Positions 17,123 through 25,357 are shown, counted from the stretch's first letter. The stretch: DNA of 64,000 bases from Paenochrobactrum pullorum (GCF_041929845.1 NZ_JBHEEH010000003.1:124001-188000), one strand, 5' to 3'. The notes: a model not told the origin generated them from the letters alone. Numbers and translations: made by a program.

Positions 17123-17132
17123 TTATCTATAA
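17123..17132. promoter_or_regulatory. Distal BioR-like site
   Basis: A third perfect TTATCTATAA occurs about 255 bases upstream of bioY and about 260 bases upstream of the chaA-like gene, in an AT-rich stretch. It may be a remote operator or a chance match. Confidence 0.45.
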
Positions 17133-17332
17133 TTATTAGTTCTTGATAAGTGGGATTTATCATAAAGGAAAAGAGAAATTGTAATGCTCATTGCTGGACA
17201 TCTAGATGGTTGAAAACCGTGTTTGAAATGTGCGGCGTTTTTCTATATAGGCCTATAAAGGCTTGAGCCTTGCTCGGTTTATTGAACATTATCTCTGGCA
17301 GATAATAGATCACTGCTTTTTATGAAGCCGCA

Positions 17333-17375
17333 TTCGGGACGACCCGAAACGTGTAATTCAGGCGGGGACGACCCC
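17333..17375 (+). other. Tandem ACGA-loop hairpins upstream of chaA-like gene
   Basis: Two small inverted repeats with the same loop occur 30 bases apart: TTCGGG-ACGA-CCCGAA (17333-17348) and GGGG-ACGA-CCCC (17364-17375). The second ends 17 bases before the chaA-like start and could form in the leader RNA. The remainder of the 523-base gap (16870-17392) is AT-rich with BioR sites and no gene that I can see. Confidence 0.5.
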
Positions 17376-17392
17376 AAAAGTGGTTGTATAAA

Positions 17393-18538
17393 ATGTCCCG
17401 ACTGAAACATTCTCCTCAACTTGTTACTGCTTTCAAACTCATCGCAATTTGGTGTGTTGTAGCGGTGTTTTTAGCGTTTGGCACTGATTGGCTGAGCGCG
17501 CAAATGCCCCTTGGAACGGCGCTGATCGGTTTTGTAATTCTGTTCGCCACCATTTTGGCCGCATCTTTTGGTGTGGTGCATGAAGCGGATGAATTGGCGC
17601 AACGATTGGGTGAGCCTTACGGCACGCTGATTTTGACGCTTTCGATTGTTTTTATCGAGGTGATTTTGATTGTCTCGGTGCTTTTAGGGCCGGGTGAGGC
17701 GCCTACCATCGGGCGTGACTCGATTTTTGCGGTGATGATGATCATCATGAATTTGGTCACCGGCCTTTGTTTGCTTGCAGGCGCATTGCGCAATGGCGAG
17801 CAGGAATATAATGCCCAAGGCTCGCTGTCTTATCTTTCGATGATTATTGTGCTGGCTGGCATTGCGTTTTTGCTGCCCAATACATTGGCGCAAAATTCAG
17901 GCAGTTTTTCTGCCATACAGGCCGTTGTCATCGCGAGCTTGACGATATTGCTTTATGCGAGCTTTTTATATTTTCAAATGGGGCAATATAAAACGCATTT
18001 TCAACAGCCGCCAAAAGGGGCGATGTCGATAGCCCGCGTTGAAAGCACTCAAGTAGAACAGGCTGAAAAAGCGCCGCTTGATATGCGCAAAAACATCGGC
18101 CACGCTATCAAGCTAGTGGCTTTCATGGTGCCGATTGTATTGCTGTCCAAATATCTGGCAATCATCATTGATTATGGCGTGGCAACCAGTGGGGCGCCGA
18201 TTGCGCTTGGCGGTTTGTTGATTGCGATTATTGTTTTCACGCCGGAGTCGATCACCGCGATTAAAGCTGCGCTCAACAATGAAACGCAGCGCGCGGTTAA
18301 TCTCTGTTTGGGGGCTTTTGTTTCGACAGTCGGTCTGACAGTTCCGGCAGTTTTGGCAATTGGTCTTCTGACCGGAAAAACCGTCACCTTCGGCATTTCA
18401 GTCACTGAAACTGTGCTTTTTGCTATGACCCTAGTTTTAAGCACTTTCACCTATCTGGGCCAGAAAACCACTGCCATTCAGGGGCTTTTGCATCTGGTGT
18501 TGTTTGCGGTTTTCACGCTGACATTGCTGAGCGCATAA
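17393..18538 (+). CDS. chaA: ChaA-like calcium/sodium:proton antiporter
   Basis: Inner-membrane cation/proton antiporter of the CaCA superfamily, 381 residues from the ATG at 17393 (an upstream TTG three codons earlier is less likely). Two homologous halves are visible. The first has the alpha-repeat motif VVHEADELAQRLGEPYGTLILTL with IEVILI; the second has GGLLIAIIVFTPESITAIKAALN. About eleven hydrophobic segments are separated by a charged loop near residues 205-230. It is probably a single-gene transcript, ending in a strong terminator. No clear Shine-Dalgarno sequence is visible. Confidence 0.85.
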   Translation: MSRLKHSPQLVTAFKLIAIWCVVAVFLAFGTDWLSAQMPLGTALIGFVILFATILAASFGVVHEADELAQRLGEPYGTLILTLSIVFIEVILIVSVLLGPGEAPTIGRDSIFAVMMIIMNLVTGLCLLAGALRNGEQEYNAQGSLSYLSMIIVLAGIAFLLPNTLAQNSGSFSAIQAVVIASLTILLYASFLYFQMGQYKTHFQQPPKGAMSIARVESTQVEQAEKAPLDMRKNIGHAIKLVAFMVPIVLLSKYLAIIIDYGVATSGAPIALGGLLIAIIVFTPESITAIKAALNNETQRAVNLCLGAFVSTVGLTVPAVLAIGLLTGKTVTFGISVTETVLFAMTLVLSTFTYLGQKTTAIQGLLHLVLFAVFTLTLLSA

Positions 18539-18544
18539 AACAAC

Positions 18545-18569
18545 AAAGGCAGCATTTGATGCTGCCTTT
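18545..18569. terminator. Bidirectional intrinsic terminator
   Basis: A 10-bp stem (AAAGGCAGCA with TGCTGCCTTT) around a 5-base loop is followed by T-rich sequence. It separates the convergent chaA-like and aspartoacylase-family genes. Confidence 0.9.
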
Positions 18570-18574
18570 TATTA

Positions 18575-19528
18575 TTATTCTTTTAAACGATCGCTGTCTT
18601 TGCAGAGGAAACAAAGCTCCTCATGAGGATCGGCGGAAAGTGACGCGAAAATAATTGCGCCGTCATACGGCATGATAATATCGCGCCCATCGGCGCGCTT
18701 GCCGATAATCTCGCCAGCTTTCACCGCTTCGCCGGCGGTAAAATGTTTCACCAAACGGTCATCAGGATGCTGGCTTAAAATCGGATCACAAATTTCCAAG
18801 GTGCGCGGAGCGGGAACTTTGGGTTGCGTATCTTCTATCATGCCAAGGGTCATCATACCATTAACGACACAATCATAACCGACCTGCGGCCCTTGCGGAT
18901 CAAGATGCTGGCCGCATTCAACTGTAATGGCATAGCCACCGGAAAAACGCATATATTCTGTAGTGCCAACACCATGCAAAGAGGCCAAGCCTTCGGATAC
19001 ACCTGCTTGGCGTTTCATTTCCAAGGCCTTTTCATGGGCGGGAAGCCAGCCATAGGCCACCATTGGCAGGCCGAAGGATTTGACCAGCTTTTCTTCAGCC
19101 TTTGCATGTTTGAAAGGCTCAAGTTCACCATCATTGTCATGCGGGCCGATCAGTGCAAAAGCATGGCCTTGTGAATTGAATGAATGAAGATCAATCAGCA
19201 CATCTGCGCCACGGAAAAGCGGGCACAAGACATTGGCGACACGGTCTTCATTATCTTGCGGGATGGCGCTTTCGGCCAAGTTGCGGTTGAGATTACGGTC
19301 GCCGATGCGGGTATTATTATGACGCGCCAACGCATTGACGACAGGCACGAAAGTCACCTGACCATGCAACAATTGCCGTTTGCCGGAGCGAAATTCTTCT
19401 ATCAGACGTGCAATCGCCAAAGGCCCTGCGGGTTCATTGCCATGCACGGAACCGGTGACAATCAGGCGCGGACCTTTATGCAATCCGTAAAAACTGACCG
19501 TTTCAATAGATGTGAGATTGCTTTGCAT
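18575..19528 (-). CDS. Succinylglutamate desuccinylase/aspartoacylase family protein
   Basis: Predicted zinc amidohydrolase of the AstE/AspA (M14-like) family, 317 residues. Zinc ligands are visible as GSVHGNEPAG (His and Glu) and VLIDLHSFN (His). A likely catalytic Glu lies in GGYAITVECGQH. The C-terminal beta domain (FTAGEAVKAGEIIGKRADGR) is typical of these enzymes. The exact substrate is not known; N-acyl amino acids are the usual class. It follows the L,D-transpeptidase gene with no spacing (TAAATG), so they form one operon. Confidence 0.78.
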   Translation of the reverse strand: MQSNLTSIETVSFYGLHKGPRLIVTGSVHGNEPAGPLAIARLIEEFRSGKRQLLHGQVTFVPVVNALARHNNTRIGDRNLNRNLAESAIPQDNEDRVANVLCPLFRGADVLIDLHSFNSQGHAFALIGPHDNDGELEPFKHAKAEEKLVKSFGLPMVAYGWLPAHEKALEMKRQAGVSEGLASLHGVGTTEYMRFSGGYAITVECGQHLDPQGPQVGYDCVVNGMMTLGMIEDTQPKVPAPRTLEICDPILSQHPDDRLVKHFTAGEAVKAGEIIGKRADGRDIIMPYDGAIIFASLSADPHEELCFLCKDSDRLKE

Positions 19529-20125
19529 TTAGTTGCCTGCCTCATTATTTGCCGAATTGGCTGGCTGAATATCGATCATCATGCCTGGTTTTAAACGGCG
19601 GGCGAGTTCTTCCAGATGTTCATGTGCCACAACCACACAACCGGCAGTACCGCTATAATCAGGGCGTGCGGCATGGATAAAAATCGCAGAGCCTGCACCT
19701 TTAACCGGCACGGCATCATTCCAGCCCACTGGAATGAACATATCAAACAGCCTTTCGCCACGGCGTGAAGGCTGGCTTTCATCCGTTTCAAATACCAGCT
19801 GATTGTAAAATTCGCTCGAAGGATCTTCGCTCCAGCGATAATTTTCAGGCTTAGGCAAAAAAGGGAAATCAAAGCTGCGAAAAGCACCACTGAAAACTGT
19901 CGGGTCATAAAAACCATAACGCAGCGGATAGCGGCCAATTGGCGTTTTGGCGTCGCCCTCGCGTTTATCAGCAGGCTGAGCCAAGCCATTGCGACCGGTG
20001 GCACATTGCACGCTCCAATCACCAATGGACAATGTGCCGATATGCGGGTTTTGCGGATCTTGTCCGGTGCGTACAACAATAACCGGCTGTGAAAGCGTGG
20101 AGCTATTTTCTGAAACTGATGACAT
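19529..20125 (-). CDS. L,D-transpeptidase family protein (YkuD domain)
   Basis: A 198-residue protein with the YkuD catalytic signature IFIHAARPDYSGTAGCVVV, holding the His and the catalytic Cys. Such enzymes cross-link peptidoglycan or attach lipoproteins to it. Upstream is the conserved EGDAKTPIGRYPLRYGFY segment. No clear signal peptide is seen in this frame, which is unusual for a cell-wall enzyme. The gene may lack the export signal or belong to the cytoplasm-predicted subgroup. It is immediately followed by the aspartoacylase-family gene, which may act on a related peptide. Confidence 0.82.
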   Translation of the reverse strand: MSSVSENSSTLSQPVIVVRTGQDPQNPHIGTLSIGDWSVQCATGRNGLAQPADKREGDAKTPIGRYPLRYGFYDPTVFSGAFRSFDFPFLPKPENYRWSEDPSSEFYNQLVFETDESQPSRRGERLFDMFIPVGWNDAVPVKGAGSAIFIHAARPDYSGTAGCVVVAHEHLEELARRLKPGMMIDIQPANSANNEAGN

Positions 20126-20241
20126 GGGTGCAAATCTTACAGGTTTAAGGCTGATATAAATTGACCTGACAATTACATGCTTTGGTTAAAAAACCAATCT
20201 ATAAGAGAGACTGAAATGAAACTGGCTTTTAAATGGCAAAA

Positions 20242-20277
20242 AGCCCGCTGCATCGTAAAATTTCAATGCAGCGGGCT
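20242..20277 (-). terminator. Intrinsic terminator of mtnK
   Basis: A 12-bp stem (AGCCCGCTGCAT with ATGCAGCGGGCT) is followed on the minus strand by a T-run (TTTTTGCC). It lies just after the mtnK stop codon. Confidence 0.88.
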
Positions 20278-20304
20278 ATCGTCTAAACTTTGGATATGAG
20301 CGGC

Positions 20305-21579
20305 TTATTTACCCTGTTTTGCCAGTTCCAAAAATTCGGTGATGGAGCCGTATTTCTTCGGGCTTTGCAAAACCTGAGTGGCAAATTGCAGGATTTTCTT
20401 CTCGATGCCTGCACGCTTTTCATCATCTTCAATCATATCAACATCAATGACATGGGCGCGGCCAATAGTGCGGCGGATCATTTCGGTTGCGGCATAGCCG
20501 ACGCTATCCTGCAAGAGATTGTCGAGATAATCATGCAGCACCGAATTGAGCGCGGCAGTGGCTGCACCATTTGGTTGGGCAAAACCGGCATCTTGATAAG
20601 CGCCACCTGTGCGACCTTCATGCCAAAGGGCTGTAAATTTTTGGCTAAAGCCTGTCCAGATATCTTCAATCATTTTTAGCACTGCAAGACGATAGGCGGC
20701 GCGGTCATTTTCCGTTGATTGATACGCTTCCTGCGCATAATAATTGATCAGTAAATTGCCGATCAGAATGCCGATATCAAAACCCATTGGCCCGAAAACG
20801 GCAAATTCCGGATCAATCACTTTGGTTTCATCAGCCGTCAGCATGATGGAGCCGGAATGGAGATCGGCATGGAGCAAAGCTTCTGATCGAGTGAGGAACT
20901 TATATTTGAGATCCGCAACACGCAGTTTCAGCGCCAGATTATTCTGGATAGCGTGAACGGTTTCGTCCAAAGCCGGGCTTGTCCAGCGATTGTTTTCGGA
21001 TGCCGTGAACGGCTCGTTGAAGATCAAGCGCTCTGTGATTTCGCACAGTTCAACATTACGCGCGAAATAGGCCACCATTTCGCGCTTTTTTGACGGATCA
21101 AGTGCAAAATCCGATGTGCCATAGAGGCATTTGGCCAGATAGGTGGAAATATGATCGGCAAATTTTGGATATTCAACACCATCAATCATGCCTTTGCGCA
21201 TGATGATGTGGGGCGATAAAAATTCCATTACCATCAAAGATTGTTCGGTATCAAAATGATGGATATGCGGAATATAATCCGGCGCAAGGCGGGCAAATTC
21301 GCGTAAAGCCGCAGTTTCAAAAGCCAGCCGCTCGCAGGTTAATGCGCGCGCGCCGCCTGACATACGCGAATAAGGCAGCGCTTGTTTGAAGGCAAGAGCG
21401 GCCATTTTATTGGTGACAAAGAAAACGAAATTCAAATTGCCGTCGCCGATTTCATCAACGCGCACATCGCTTAAATCATTGCCAAATATTTGATGAAGAT
21501 GCGGCTGCGATGCGATGTAACTTTTAAGCGTCTCTTCATTAAAAGCTTTCGCCAATAGCTGATTGGCTGCGTTCGTCAT
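20305..21579 (-). CDS. mtnK: S-methyl-5-thioribose kinase
   Basis: Kinase that phosphorylates methylthioribose, a product of methylthioadenosine breakdown, to its 1-phosphate. The protein has 424 residues, normal for MtnK. The aminoglycoside-phosphotransferase-like fold shows EIGDGNLNFVFFV (nucleotide loop), LMVMEFLSPHIIMRKGMIDG, the catalytic loop LLHADLHSGSIML and the metal site VIDPEFAVFGPMGFDIG. GAGG precedes the ATG. It is transcribed alone, divergently from a GntR gene. An MtnA-like isomerase lies beyond that regulator, so both may process the same kind of sugar. Confidence 0.92.
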   Translation of the reverse strand: MTNAANQLLAKAFNEETLKSYIASQPHLHQIFGNDLSDVRVDEIGDGNLNFVFFVTNKMAALAFKQALPYSRMSGGARALTCERLAFETAALREFARLAPDYIPHIHHFDTEQSLMVMEFLSPHIIMRKGMIDGVEYPKFADHISTYLAKCLYGTSDFALDPSKKREMVAYFARNVELCEITERLIFNEPFTASENNRWTSPALDETVHAIQNNLALKLRVADLKYKFLTRSEALLHADLHSGSIMLTADETKVIDPEFAVFGPMGFDIGILIGNLLINYYAQEAYQSTENDRAAYRLAVLKMIEDIWTGFSQKFTALWHEGRTGGAYQDAGFAQPNGAATAALNSVLHDYLDNLLQDSVGYAATEMIRRTIGRAHVIDVDMIEDDEKRAGIEKKILQFATQVLQSPKKYGSITEFLELAKQGK

Positions 21580-21672
21580 AATGCCTCAGTTTCCGGAAGA
21601 GGTTCTGTCAGATATTTTGCTTATGTGTTTGAGTTTCCTCCAAATGGTTTTCTCAAACAGCAGCAAAATGTG

Positions 21673-21707
21673 TTTGATCTGACTAGTCTCCCATTCGTCA
21701 GATCAAA
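21673..21707. promoter_or_regulatory. Inverted repeat in the mtnK/GntR divergent promoter
   Basis: Two perfect 11-bp arms (TTTGATCTGAC and GTCAGATCAAA) face each other across 13 bases. The site lies between two divergent genes, one of them a GntR regulator, and is a likely operator for that regulator. Confidence 0.65.
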
Positions 21708-21823
21708 TTAATATACGCATTCGTCTAATTATCATATCACAATTTAGAAATTCGCTGTCAATATCTATTGTTATATCAAATATATTACGGCATGCTGCAC
21801 CGGTGGGAACGAAGAAGGTAGCT

Positions 21824-22597
21824 ATGAGTGATTTAAAAAACGACCTGACGGTTGAAAATTCTGCGGATACGACAACACCGCGCAATATCACGCGCCAGAT
21901 CGCTGATGACATCCGCGATAGTATCTTGAACGGTGATCTCAAAATCGGTGAACGCTTGCTGACGGAAGAGGAACTGGCGGAACATTATGGTGTTTCGGGG
22001 CCAACCATCCGTGAAGTGTTGAAACGTTTGGCTGCCCAGCATTTGGTACGCTCCAAGCGGGGGCCGGGGGGCGGCACTTTTGTCAATCGTCCAAGCTTTG
22101 AGCAGGCACGCGAAAACATGGTCGGTATCATGATGCTGCTTAGCAGTCTTGGCTCGTTTTCCTTGGTCGATATTGCCGAATTTCGCCACGATACAGGGCT
22201 TATCTGCTTATCTTATGCGGTGCAAAGGCGCACCGATGAAGACCTGATCAATATGGAAAAACTGTTGCTTCAGCAAGAAGATGCCTCGATCAGCGATGTG
22301 GATTTTTGCGCCGCCGATGTTGGTTTTCATCAGGCAATTGCGGCCGCCACGGGCAATGGTGTCTATAGTTTTTTCCTGCAAGGTTTGCTGGAAGTGCTGA
22401 TTCCGCCTGCCAATATGGTGATGTTTAAATTCCGCGACCGTATGATTATTTGCGGGCTTCATCGGCGTATTTTGATGGCAATTTACAGTCGCAATATTCG
22501 CGCTGCGGAAGAAGCGTTTATTGAATTAATGGATTATTTGCGCGTCAAATATGCAGAAGCGCAGGACTGGCGTTCCAGTCACGAGGCTGCCAAATAG
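21824..22597 (+). CDS. GntR/FadR-family transcriptional regulator
   Basis: A 257-residue regulator with an N-terminal winged helix (ITRQIADDIRDSILNGDLKIG, EEELAEHYGVSGPTIREVLKRLAAQHLV) and a C-terminal all-helical FCD ligand domain (FRHDTGLICLSYAVQRR, VDFCAADVGFHQAIAAATGN). The ATG at 21824 has GAAGG upstream and is preferred to a GTG 21 bases earlier. It stands before the large catabolic operon and divergent to mtnK, so it likely controls one or both, with a pathway intermediate as effector. Confidence 0.85.
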   Translation: MSDLKNDLTVENSADTTTPRNITRQIADDIRDSILNGDLKIGERLLTEEELAEHYGVSGPTIREVLKRLAAQHLVRSKRGPGGGTFVNRPSFEQARENMVGIMMLLSSLGSFSLVDIAEFRHDTGLICLSYAVQRRTDEDLINMEKLLLQQEDASISDVDFCAADVGFHQAIAAATGNGVYSFFLQGLLEVLIPPANMVMFKFRDRMIICGLHRRILMAIYSRNIRAAEEAFIELMDYLRVKYAEAQDWRSSHEAAK

Positions 22598-22660
22598 CAA
22601 TGAGCGACTTAAAAAAATTTAGATATTGCAATTATTAAATTTTGATATGATAATATCTTT

Positions 22661-22703
22661 CAAGCAGGCAAATAACATATCGGGAAAGATATGAGCCTGC
22701 TTG
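22661..22703 (+). promoter_or_regulatory. Leader hairpin abutting the ribosome site
   Basis: Outer arms CAAGCAGGC (22661-22669) and GCCTGCTTG (22695-22703) enclose an inner CATATC-GGGAAA-GATATG stem. The 3' arm ends right at the GGAGG ribosome site of the MtnA-like gene. It could act as an operator in DNA or as a translation-affecting hairpin in RNA. Confidence 0.55.
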
Positions 22704-22712
22704 GAGGAAATT

Positions 22713-23747
22713 ATGCAAACGATCACCATGCCTACCATTATGCGCGAAAGCGTTTTGCTTGAGCCGGATTGCGTCCGTATACTTGACCGGCGCGTTTTTC
22801 CTTTTGAGACAACATTCGTCACCTGCAAGACGGTTGAAGATGTTGCCGTTGCCATTGAGGAAATGGTGACGCAGAGCGGCGGCCCTTTTTATGCAGCAAG
22901 TGCTGGTATGGTATTGGCAGCGCGTGAAGCTGCAAAATTGAAGTCAGCTGACGAGCGTCTGGCCGCCATGCAAAAAGACGGGGCGCGCTTGGTTGCGACC
23001 CGCGCCACCAACAATCACATTGCCCATGTCATTGCGCAGCTTTTGAAAGATGCAAAAGCATTGGTGCTGGATGGCGACCGGTTCGTAAGCGCTTTTGAAG
23101 CGCGGGTGCAGGAAATTTGGGCGGCCAAACGTCAGACTGCGCGCAATTTGGGCGAATATGGTGGCCGTGTGATTGAAGATGGTGATGCAGTTTTGACCCA
23201 TTGCTGGGCAGAATCCACCATTGTTGAAACCGCTGCGGCAGCGCTGCGGATGGGTAAAAAATTTCAGTTCTATTGCTCTGAAACGCGGCCCTATTTGCAA
23301 GGCGCTCGTTTGACCGCGCATAGTCTGGCCGAAATGGGCATCGAGGTGACTGTCATCACCGATAATATGGGGGCTCATGCGATGAGCCTTGGCAAAATCA
23401 GCCGTTTGATGACAGCTGCCGACCGTGTTTCGATGTCCGGCCATGTCATCAACAAGGTTGGTACTTTGCAACATGCGCTTTCGGCCAATCATTTTGGTCT
23501 GCCCTATTTTGCGATGGTGCAGACACCGGATAAATCCGCCAAAACGGCTGCCGATGTGCCGATGGAAGATCGCGACCCGCAGGAAAGCTTGCATTGCCTA
23601 GGTCAGCGCACCGCTTCACCATTGGCCAAAGGCTGGTATCCGGCTTTTGACGTGACGCCGCCGCATTTAGTGTCGGGTGTTGTTACCAGTCGCGGTATTT
23701 TTTCAGCTTTTGATCTCGCCGATTTTTACAGCGCGGATGAGGGATAA
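22713..23747 (+). CDS. MtnA/eIF2B-family sugar-phosphate isomerase-like protein
   Basis: A 344-residue member of the eIF2B/MtnA family, which converts aldose-1-phosphates to ketose-1-phosphates. The catalytic Cys is kept in VLTHCWAES and the catalytic Asp in TAADRVSMSGHVINKVGT. YLQGARLTAHSLAEMGIEVT followed by ITDNMGAH also matches MtnA. The usual substrate-loop motif RGAPAIG is replaced by SGGPFYAASAG, so the substrate may not be methylthioribose-1-phosphate. The ATG at 22713 follows GGAGG; a TTG at 22701 overlaps that site. It is the first gene of a long catabolic operon. Confidence 0.75.
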   Translation: MQTITMPTIMRESVLLEPDCVRILDRRVFPFETTFVTCKTVEDVAVAIEEMVTQSGGPFYAASAGMVLAAREAAKLKSADERLAAMQKDGARLVATRATNNHIAHVIAQLLKDAKALVLDGDRFVSAFEARVQEIWAAKRQTARNLGEYGGRVIEDGDAVLTHCWAESTIVETAAAALRMGKKFQFYCSETRPYLQGARLTAHSLAEMGIEVTVITDNMGAHAMSLGKISRLMTAADRVSMSGHVINKVGTLQHALSANHFGLPYFAMVQTPDKSAKTAADVPMEDRDPQESLHCLGQRTASPLAKGWYPAFDVTPPHLVSGVVTSRGIFSAFDLADFYSADEG

Positions 23748-23751
23748 AACT

Positions 23752-24570
23752 ATGACAGAGCGTCTCGAACTGTCAGAACTGATTGCGCGTATCCCGTCAG
23801 GCACGAAGCTGGCGGTGCCAGTGGATTATGCCGGTGTTTCGATGGCGGGAACTGCCGAGATCATCCGCCAAAAGATCGGTGGTTTGCATCTTATCTGTGT
23901 GCCGACCGGCGGCATGCAGGTGGATATACTGGTAGGTGCAGGTTTGGTTGCTTGTGTGGAAACCAGTGCGGTCAGCCTTGGTGAAGCAGGCGGTGCGCCC
24001 TGTTTCAACCGCGCGGTCAAGCAGGGCTCGATCAGGCTGGTGGATGCCACATGTCCGGCCATTCATGCCGGATTGATCGCCGCGCAAAAAGGCGTGCCGT
24101 TTTTGCCGATCCGTGGCCTTATCGGTTCTGATGTGTTCAATAATCGCGCTGATTGGAAGTTAATCGACAATCCTTTCGGCGAAGATGATCCGATTGTGCT
24201 GATCCCTGCCATTCAGCCGGAATATGCGCTGTTTCATGCGCCATTGGCTGACAAATTCGGCAATGTCTGGATTGGGCGGCGGCGTGAATTGGCGACGATG
24301 GCTTATGCAGCCAAACACACGCTGATTACGGTTGAAAAAATCACAGACGATAATCTGCTCGATGATGAAGTAATGGCAGCAGGCGTTTTGCCGTCGCTCT
24401 ATGTGGATGCTATTGCTCATGTGGCCGGTGGTGCCACACCTTATGGTGTCTGGGGTGAATATCCTGCCGACAGTGAGGAAATCGCAAAATATGCCAAGGC
24501 TGCGCAAACGCAAGAAGGCTTTGCTGAATATCTAGCAAGTGCGGCTTGGATACAGGAGACATATTCATGA
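23752..24570 (+). CDS. CoA-transferase-fold protein, alpha subunit (GctA/IpdA type)
   Basis: A 272-residue class I CoA-transferase family protein, alpha-like half. Visible features are IPSGTKLAVPVDYAGVSMAG at the start, HLICVPTGGMQVDILVGAGLV, ETSAVSLGEAGGAPCFNRAV and FHAPLADKFGNVWIGRRRELATMAYAAK. Related pairs are glutaconate CoA-transferase and IpdAB. The ATG at 23752, four bases after the previous stop with GAGG upstream, is preferred over earlier in-frame starts. Its stop overlaps the beta-like gene by ATGA, so the two form one complex. Confidence 0.8.
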   Translation: MTERLELSELIARIPSGTKLAVPVDYAGVSMAGTAEIIRQKIGGLHLICVPTGGMQVDILVGAGLVACVETSAVSLGEAGGAPCFNRAVKQGSIRLVDATCPAIHAGLIAAQKGVPFLPIRGLIGSDVFNNRADWKLIDNPFGEDDPIVLIPAIQPEYALFHAPLADKFGNVWIGRRRELATMAYAAKHTLITVEKITDDNLLDDEVMAAGVLPSLYVDAIAHVAGGATPYGVWGEYPADSEEIAKYAKAAQTQEGFAEYLASAAWIQETYS

Positions 24571-25313
24571 AACCTGTAACAGATCGTGAGCGCTTGATTG
24601 TCACCATTGCCGGATTGCTGCAAGGCGTGCGCCATGTAGCGGTGGGAGCTTCATCGCCAATTCCGGCGGCAGCATCAATGCTCTTGCGAGCGCGTGAAAA
24701 AACCGCCGGTAATGCGCCGGTTCGTATTTCCATCCTTGGTTCTGTCAAACATAATTTCTTCACCAATGGTAGTGTGGAACTGTTTGATTGTGCAGCACAA
24801 GGGCGCATTGATGCGTTTTTCTTAGGCGGTGGACAGATCGACGGCCAAGGCAATATCAATCTGGTGGGTGTGGGCGATTATCCGCAGAGCAAAGTGCGCT
24901 GGCCAGGTTCCTTCGGCTCCAGCTTTCTTTATTTTCAGGTGCCGCGCGTTATTTTGTTTCGGGAGGAACATAGTCCGCGCGTGCTGGTAGAGAAAGTGGA
25001 TTTCATCAGTGCGCCCGGAACATCCGAACCGAATGTCGAGCGTCATGGCGGGCCGTATGCGCTGTTGACCAGCCGTGCCTTGTTTCATTTTGACAAAGAT
25101 AAAGCGCGCTTTGTGCTGAAAAGCATTCATCCGGGGCAGACACTAGATGATATCCGTGACGCGACCGGTTTTACCTTTGATATCGCCGATGATTTGGGCG
25201 CAACGCCTGATCCGGATGCTGAGACTTTGAAATTGTTACGCGGGGAGGTGCTGGAGGAGCTGGCAGAAACCTATCCGCAATTTGCAGAACTGATGGCGGC
25301 TGATCTTCAGTAG
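24567..25313 (+). CDS. CoA-transferase-fold protein, beta subunit (GctB/IpdB type), no catalytic Glu seen
   Basis: A 248-residue partner of the preceding gene. It matches the GctB/IpdB pattern: FFLGGGQIDGQGNINLVGVG, KVRWPGSFGSS and KVDFISAPGTSEPNVERHGG. In GctB the catalytic glutamate lies in a VESG motif; the aligned stretch here reads ILGSVKHNFF with no Glu. Loss of that residue is known from IpdAB, which cleaves a ring in a CoA thioester instead of moving CoA. A hydrolase-like role is therefore possible. The ATG overlaps the previous stop and has AGGAGA upstream. Confidence 0.78.
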   Translation: MKPVTDRERLIVTIAGLLQGVRHVAVGASSPIPAAASMLLRAREKTAGNAPVRISILGSVKHNFFTNGSVELFDCAAQGRIDAFFLGGGQIDGQGNINLVGVGDYPQSKVRWPGSFGSSFLYFQVPRVILFREEHSPRVLVEKVDFISAPGTSEPNVERHGGPYALLTSRALFHFDKDKARFVLKSIHPGQTLDDIRDATGFTFDIADDLGATPDPDAETLKLLRGEVLEELAETYPQFAELMAADLQ

Positions 25314-25357
25314 CAGTTTCAGTTCGGCGATTTTTTAAAGAAATGTGAGGGGGCATA

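Noticed and set aside
21580..21823. A SAM-type riboswitch before mtnK.
   Set aside because: The leader shows no SAM-riboswitch consensus; the clear signal is a DNA-type inverted repeat.
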